Shown: positions 61,162 through 64,000 of the stretch, piece after piece
Layout: each line of letters starts with the position of its first letter
Position numbering within the stretch: the first letter of the stretch is position 1
NCBI RefSeq assembly: GCF_000005505.3
Contig: NC_016131.3
Span: 30,681,001 to 30,745,000, forward strand
Direction of reading: 5' to 3'
DNA length: 64,000 nt
Source: Brachypodium distachyon
Lineage: Eukaryota; Streptophyta; Magnoliopsida; Poales; Poaceae
Notes under the pieces: model-generated
What the model was told of the DNA's origin: nothing
What the model saw: only the letters and a program-made list of their open reading frames with translations
Database searches by the model: none
Position numbers and translations under genes: made by a program

Positions 61162-63506
61162 GTGACCATGAAAAGAAAGTATTTGGTTCAAATTTTAAAG
61201 CTGCTCATTATATGGCCCTGATTTGTTGTTGCCCCTGCTTCTTCTGTCTTGTGGTTAATGATCATTCTTCTTCATTTGTGATGTTGCTGGTTGTTGTCAC
61301 CATAGTTTTTGTAGAGAGAATACATGTAAAGATCTTTTGTGTAATGAAGGCGGTCAGATGGTTTGTTCAAGAAATATAGTGCCCTGTTTCTTTTTTGTTA
61401 GTGTTTTCAGCCCCCCCACCCGCATCCGTAGACTCTTAGGCGATCAATGCAGAGTTACAGTTGCTGCCCAAGTTAATAACAACTTAATGACATGTAACAC
61501 CCAAATGTACTGCTCCTTGAGAAGATTGTGAGCTGAACTTAGGCTCTGTTATCCTCTATAAATCTTCTTCTGTATTAATACTTCATTGTCAAACGGCTGA
61601 AGTGGCATTGCATTACATCCATTAATTGAAGGAGATGAGCTCCGTCCACTGCAAGGCATCACTCATCATCCGCATCAGCACCCGTGGTAATTGCATTTTC
61701 TGTGTCGCTGTCAGCCGTTTTATTACTGCATTGTCGTGCGAGAAGAAGCTTCGAGTTATTTCCATGAGTTCTGATGCGTTGTTGTTGCTGGAACCGTTGG
61801 CTATTTCCATCTACGTGTTCCATCCAGCTGGATGTAGAACAGGTCAATTGTGACTGGAGTCACTGGACAGGCGCGTGCAAACGAGGGAATTAATTTTCGT
61901 GGTTCCCTCAGATTAGTCGTTGCACCCGGTCACGGTCGAGCTCAATTCACTCTAGTTAATGGCGTCATTTTTGGTTTCACAAGAAACCCGAACCGTGTCA
62001 CCCTGATTTTAACGTATGTTCCACTCCATGGTTTCATTGTCATGATAATGAGATGGCATCTCGAATGTGGCTTTCAGCCCATATGAGACAAAATGCTTCC
62101 ACGAAATTATATTACGGAGTAGAAAACCTGGGGTCGTCGGGATTTCCGGCTACAGGCGGTAGCTTGCAGGAAGAGGTTTGCACGTCCATGGATCCAAGTT
62201 GCTTTTTGTGGTCATAGATGGAGATTGCCAACCCATCTTCCAATGCATCTACGAGAACGTACGTACGCTCACACGTACATAACCTGGTCGACGACAGCTG
62301 ACGATGGGATGATTAGTGGAAATGCAGGCTGTAACCGCTTTAACCGAGTGCCTTTTGGTGTTTGCTAGATGCTAGATTGCCTGTTTGTAAATCCTTGCAT
62401 GTCTGTGGGTTGTTCCTCCGTTAAGCTAAGATAATACCGAACTCAAATTGGCACCATCGATGCATTTGATTTCATTATAGCAACACACCTTTCGCCGGAC
62501 AACTGGACAAGCTCGAGAATATAGTCGCTGTTGCTGTCAAGCCCTGCCATGGTCGATAATCCAATCCATCTGCATGCCCTCCTCTCCTCGTCTTCCACCG
62601 GTACAGGGGTGGGTACGTACGGTCACCAGGACATATGGACACGTACGTCTTTCGATCCGCGCACAAGAGTTCAAACTTCAAACGCCGAAACTTGTGGGAA
62701 AAATGGTATGACGACGGGATAATCAGATTAGCAAGTTGATTACGCAATGAACTGGATCTTCCAAGTCTGCAGAAGTTAAAATTGACCTATCAAAAGAAAC
62801 ACTAGCTGGGCTCTTGCTGGTCGACTTTGATTTGGGTTGTCGTTGCTAGGCCTGACAAGTACAACGTCTTTTTTTATCTTGAAAATGGATTGGTAAAAAA
62901 CGGTGGCAGGTTATTTTGAAATGTGCGCTTGCAGCACATGCTGTGTGCTTTTGTGACCTCTGATTTTAGATATTGAACGGTGGTGTGGCTTGATAATGGC
63001 CGCATCTTTCATCAGGCTCAGGCTAGTACGTGCGTTTTCGATTTGTCTTGTCAAGTTTGTTATAATTCAATAAAAATCTGTTGTGTCTGGGTTCCAACCT
63101 CCTTCCCAAAAAAAAAATACTAGCACATCTTGATCAGCGATGCTGCCCCGTGTTCCGTAACCGTTCCCTCAAAATAAAGAGAAAGAAAGCAGTGCTGCTC
63201 GGTGGCATGTACTACACGTTGTGCTGAGAGTTTGAGACCCAAATACTGATCTGTTAAGCTGCCAACGGTAACGGACTGGGTTTCTTCTTATATATTCCCC
63301 CCCGAACAAACAGATCTGTAACACTGGCGCTCGTAATATAGTACAGTACGTAGCATGCATGAATCATGATCACTGCATTTGATTTGCCGCCAAACTCATC
63401 AGAGCTGCATTAATTGATTGGTTTAACACGACAGTGAGCATATATAGCATCTTGGAGAATAATACTTCCTTCGACCCACGATAGGTATCTTGAATTGAAT
63501 TTAGTA
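61162..63506. other. CRK 3' flank and intergenic sequence
   Basis: About 61162-61620 is probably 3' UTR. The remainder shows no exon or clear repeat that I can support. Confidence 0.45.
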
Positions 63507-63614
63507 CTCCTCCGTTTCATAATTCTTGTCGAAATATTACATGCATCTAGACATTTTTAAGAATAAATACATCCATATTTGAATAAATTTGAGACAAAAA
63601 ATATTCGGAGTGAG
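63507..63614. mobile_element. Stowaway-like MITE, 108 bp
   Basis: CTCCTCCGTTTCATAATTCTTG at the left and GAGACAAAAAATATTCGGAGTGAG at the right, with TA at 63505-63506 and 63615-63616. The interior ATATTACATGCATCTAGACATTTTTAAGAATA is the inverse of the core in 33965 and 35308. Confidence 0.7.
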
Positions 63615-64000
63615 TACAAAGTTGTACTACCTTTGCACTGTATATGCATCGGAGGAAGTACTCTATACAGATGTACTACATAGATGTATATATATGCATC
63701 TTTGGCCGGACAAGGAGCATGCAGTCTTGACCCTCGTGGTTTCTTATCAAGCCTGACCGTGACGGAAGCAACAAGACCGATCAATATAAAACCAATGAAT
63801 TTATGGTCTCATGGACCATTTGCATGTGAGTGAGGGACCTTTCATGTCTAAATGAGCACGTCTTTCCACTTACTTAATTCCATAGAGAAGACAGGACAGG
63901 AGGTAAGCCAGCTCTAGCTAAGCTGCTTCCAGTGTTAGTGCCGGGGCAAGTGCCCAAATTAAGCACACTCCGAGATCTCACGCTTTGTGCCCGTGGACCA

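Noticed and set aside
60903..61379. 158-residue frame overlapping the end of the kinase gene
   Set aside because: It runs through intron 10 in the wrong frame for exon 11, so it is a shadow.
1..64000. CRISPR array, prokaryotic operon or viral genes
   Set aside because: No regularly spaced repeats of that type were seen. All recognised genes are intron-containing plant nuclear genes.

Overview
This is nuclear DNA of a grass, most likely a Pooideae species (Triticeae, Brachypodium or a relative). The evidence is spliced plant genes with GT-AG introns, an alpha-amylase whose residue numbering matches barley AMY1, many Stowaway-type MITEs with CTCCCTCCGT ends and TA target duplications, Tourist-type MITEs with TTA duplications, an Au-type tRNA-derived SINE, a CACTA element and LTR remnants. 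Nothing prokaryotic is present.

Eight genes could be assembled exon by exon, each with a continuous reading frame. In order they are: a double B-box transcription factor (minus, 936-2045); a mitochondrial FMP32/MCUR1-like coiled-coil membrane protein (minus, 6578-10973); a secreted AMY1-type alpha-amylase with a gibberellin-response promoter (plus, 14410-16243); a DUF8204-type plant protein of unknown function (minus, 16965-19717); a UPF0183/PHAF1-like protein (minus, 20597-24882); a small secreted cysteine-rich defensin-like peptide (minus, 33399-33752) with a damaged paralogue at 25929-26290; the complex I subunit NDUFB9/B22 (minus, 35945-38222); and a CDPK-related kinase (plus, 53734-61161).

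The gaps between genes are repeat-rich. 1-800 and 2.2-6.5 kb hold a Tourist-like relic, an inverted duplication of a PWWP-like gene fragment, a Stowaway element and an isolated promoter-like module. 11.3-14.2 kb is AT-rich with no gene seen. 25-34 kb holds the duplicated defensin-like locus, an LTR remnant with a nested MITE, tandem repeats and two terminal-inverted-repeat elements. 38.3-53.2 kb holds MITEs, a probable 3.4 kb minus-strand LTR and a 1.75 kb non-autonomous CACTA element. 61.2-64 kb has no recognisable gene.

The genes do not form a pathway. Two act in mitochondria (FMP32-like, NDUFB9), one in seed starch mobilisation (alpha-amylase), two in signalling or transcription (CRK, BBX), one probably in autophagy-linked trafficking (PHAF1-like), and one in extracellular peptide signalling or defence. 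The least obvious content is the two-exon cysteine-rich peptide gene and its paralogue, whose exons are too short for simple ORF scanning. Others are the inverted PWWP fragment, a duplicated 3' splice site in the kinase gene, and a MITE whose empty target site survives in a neighbouring tandem copy.
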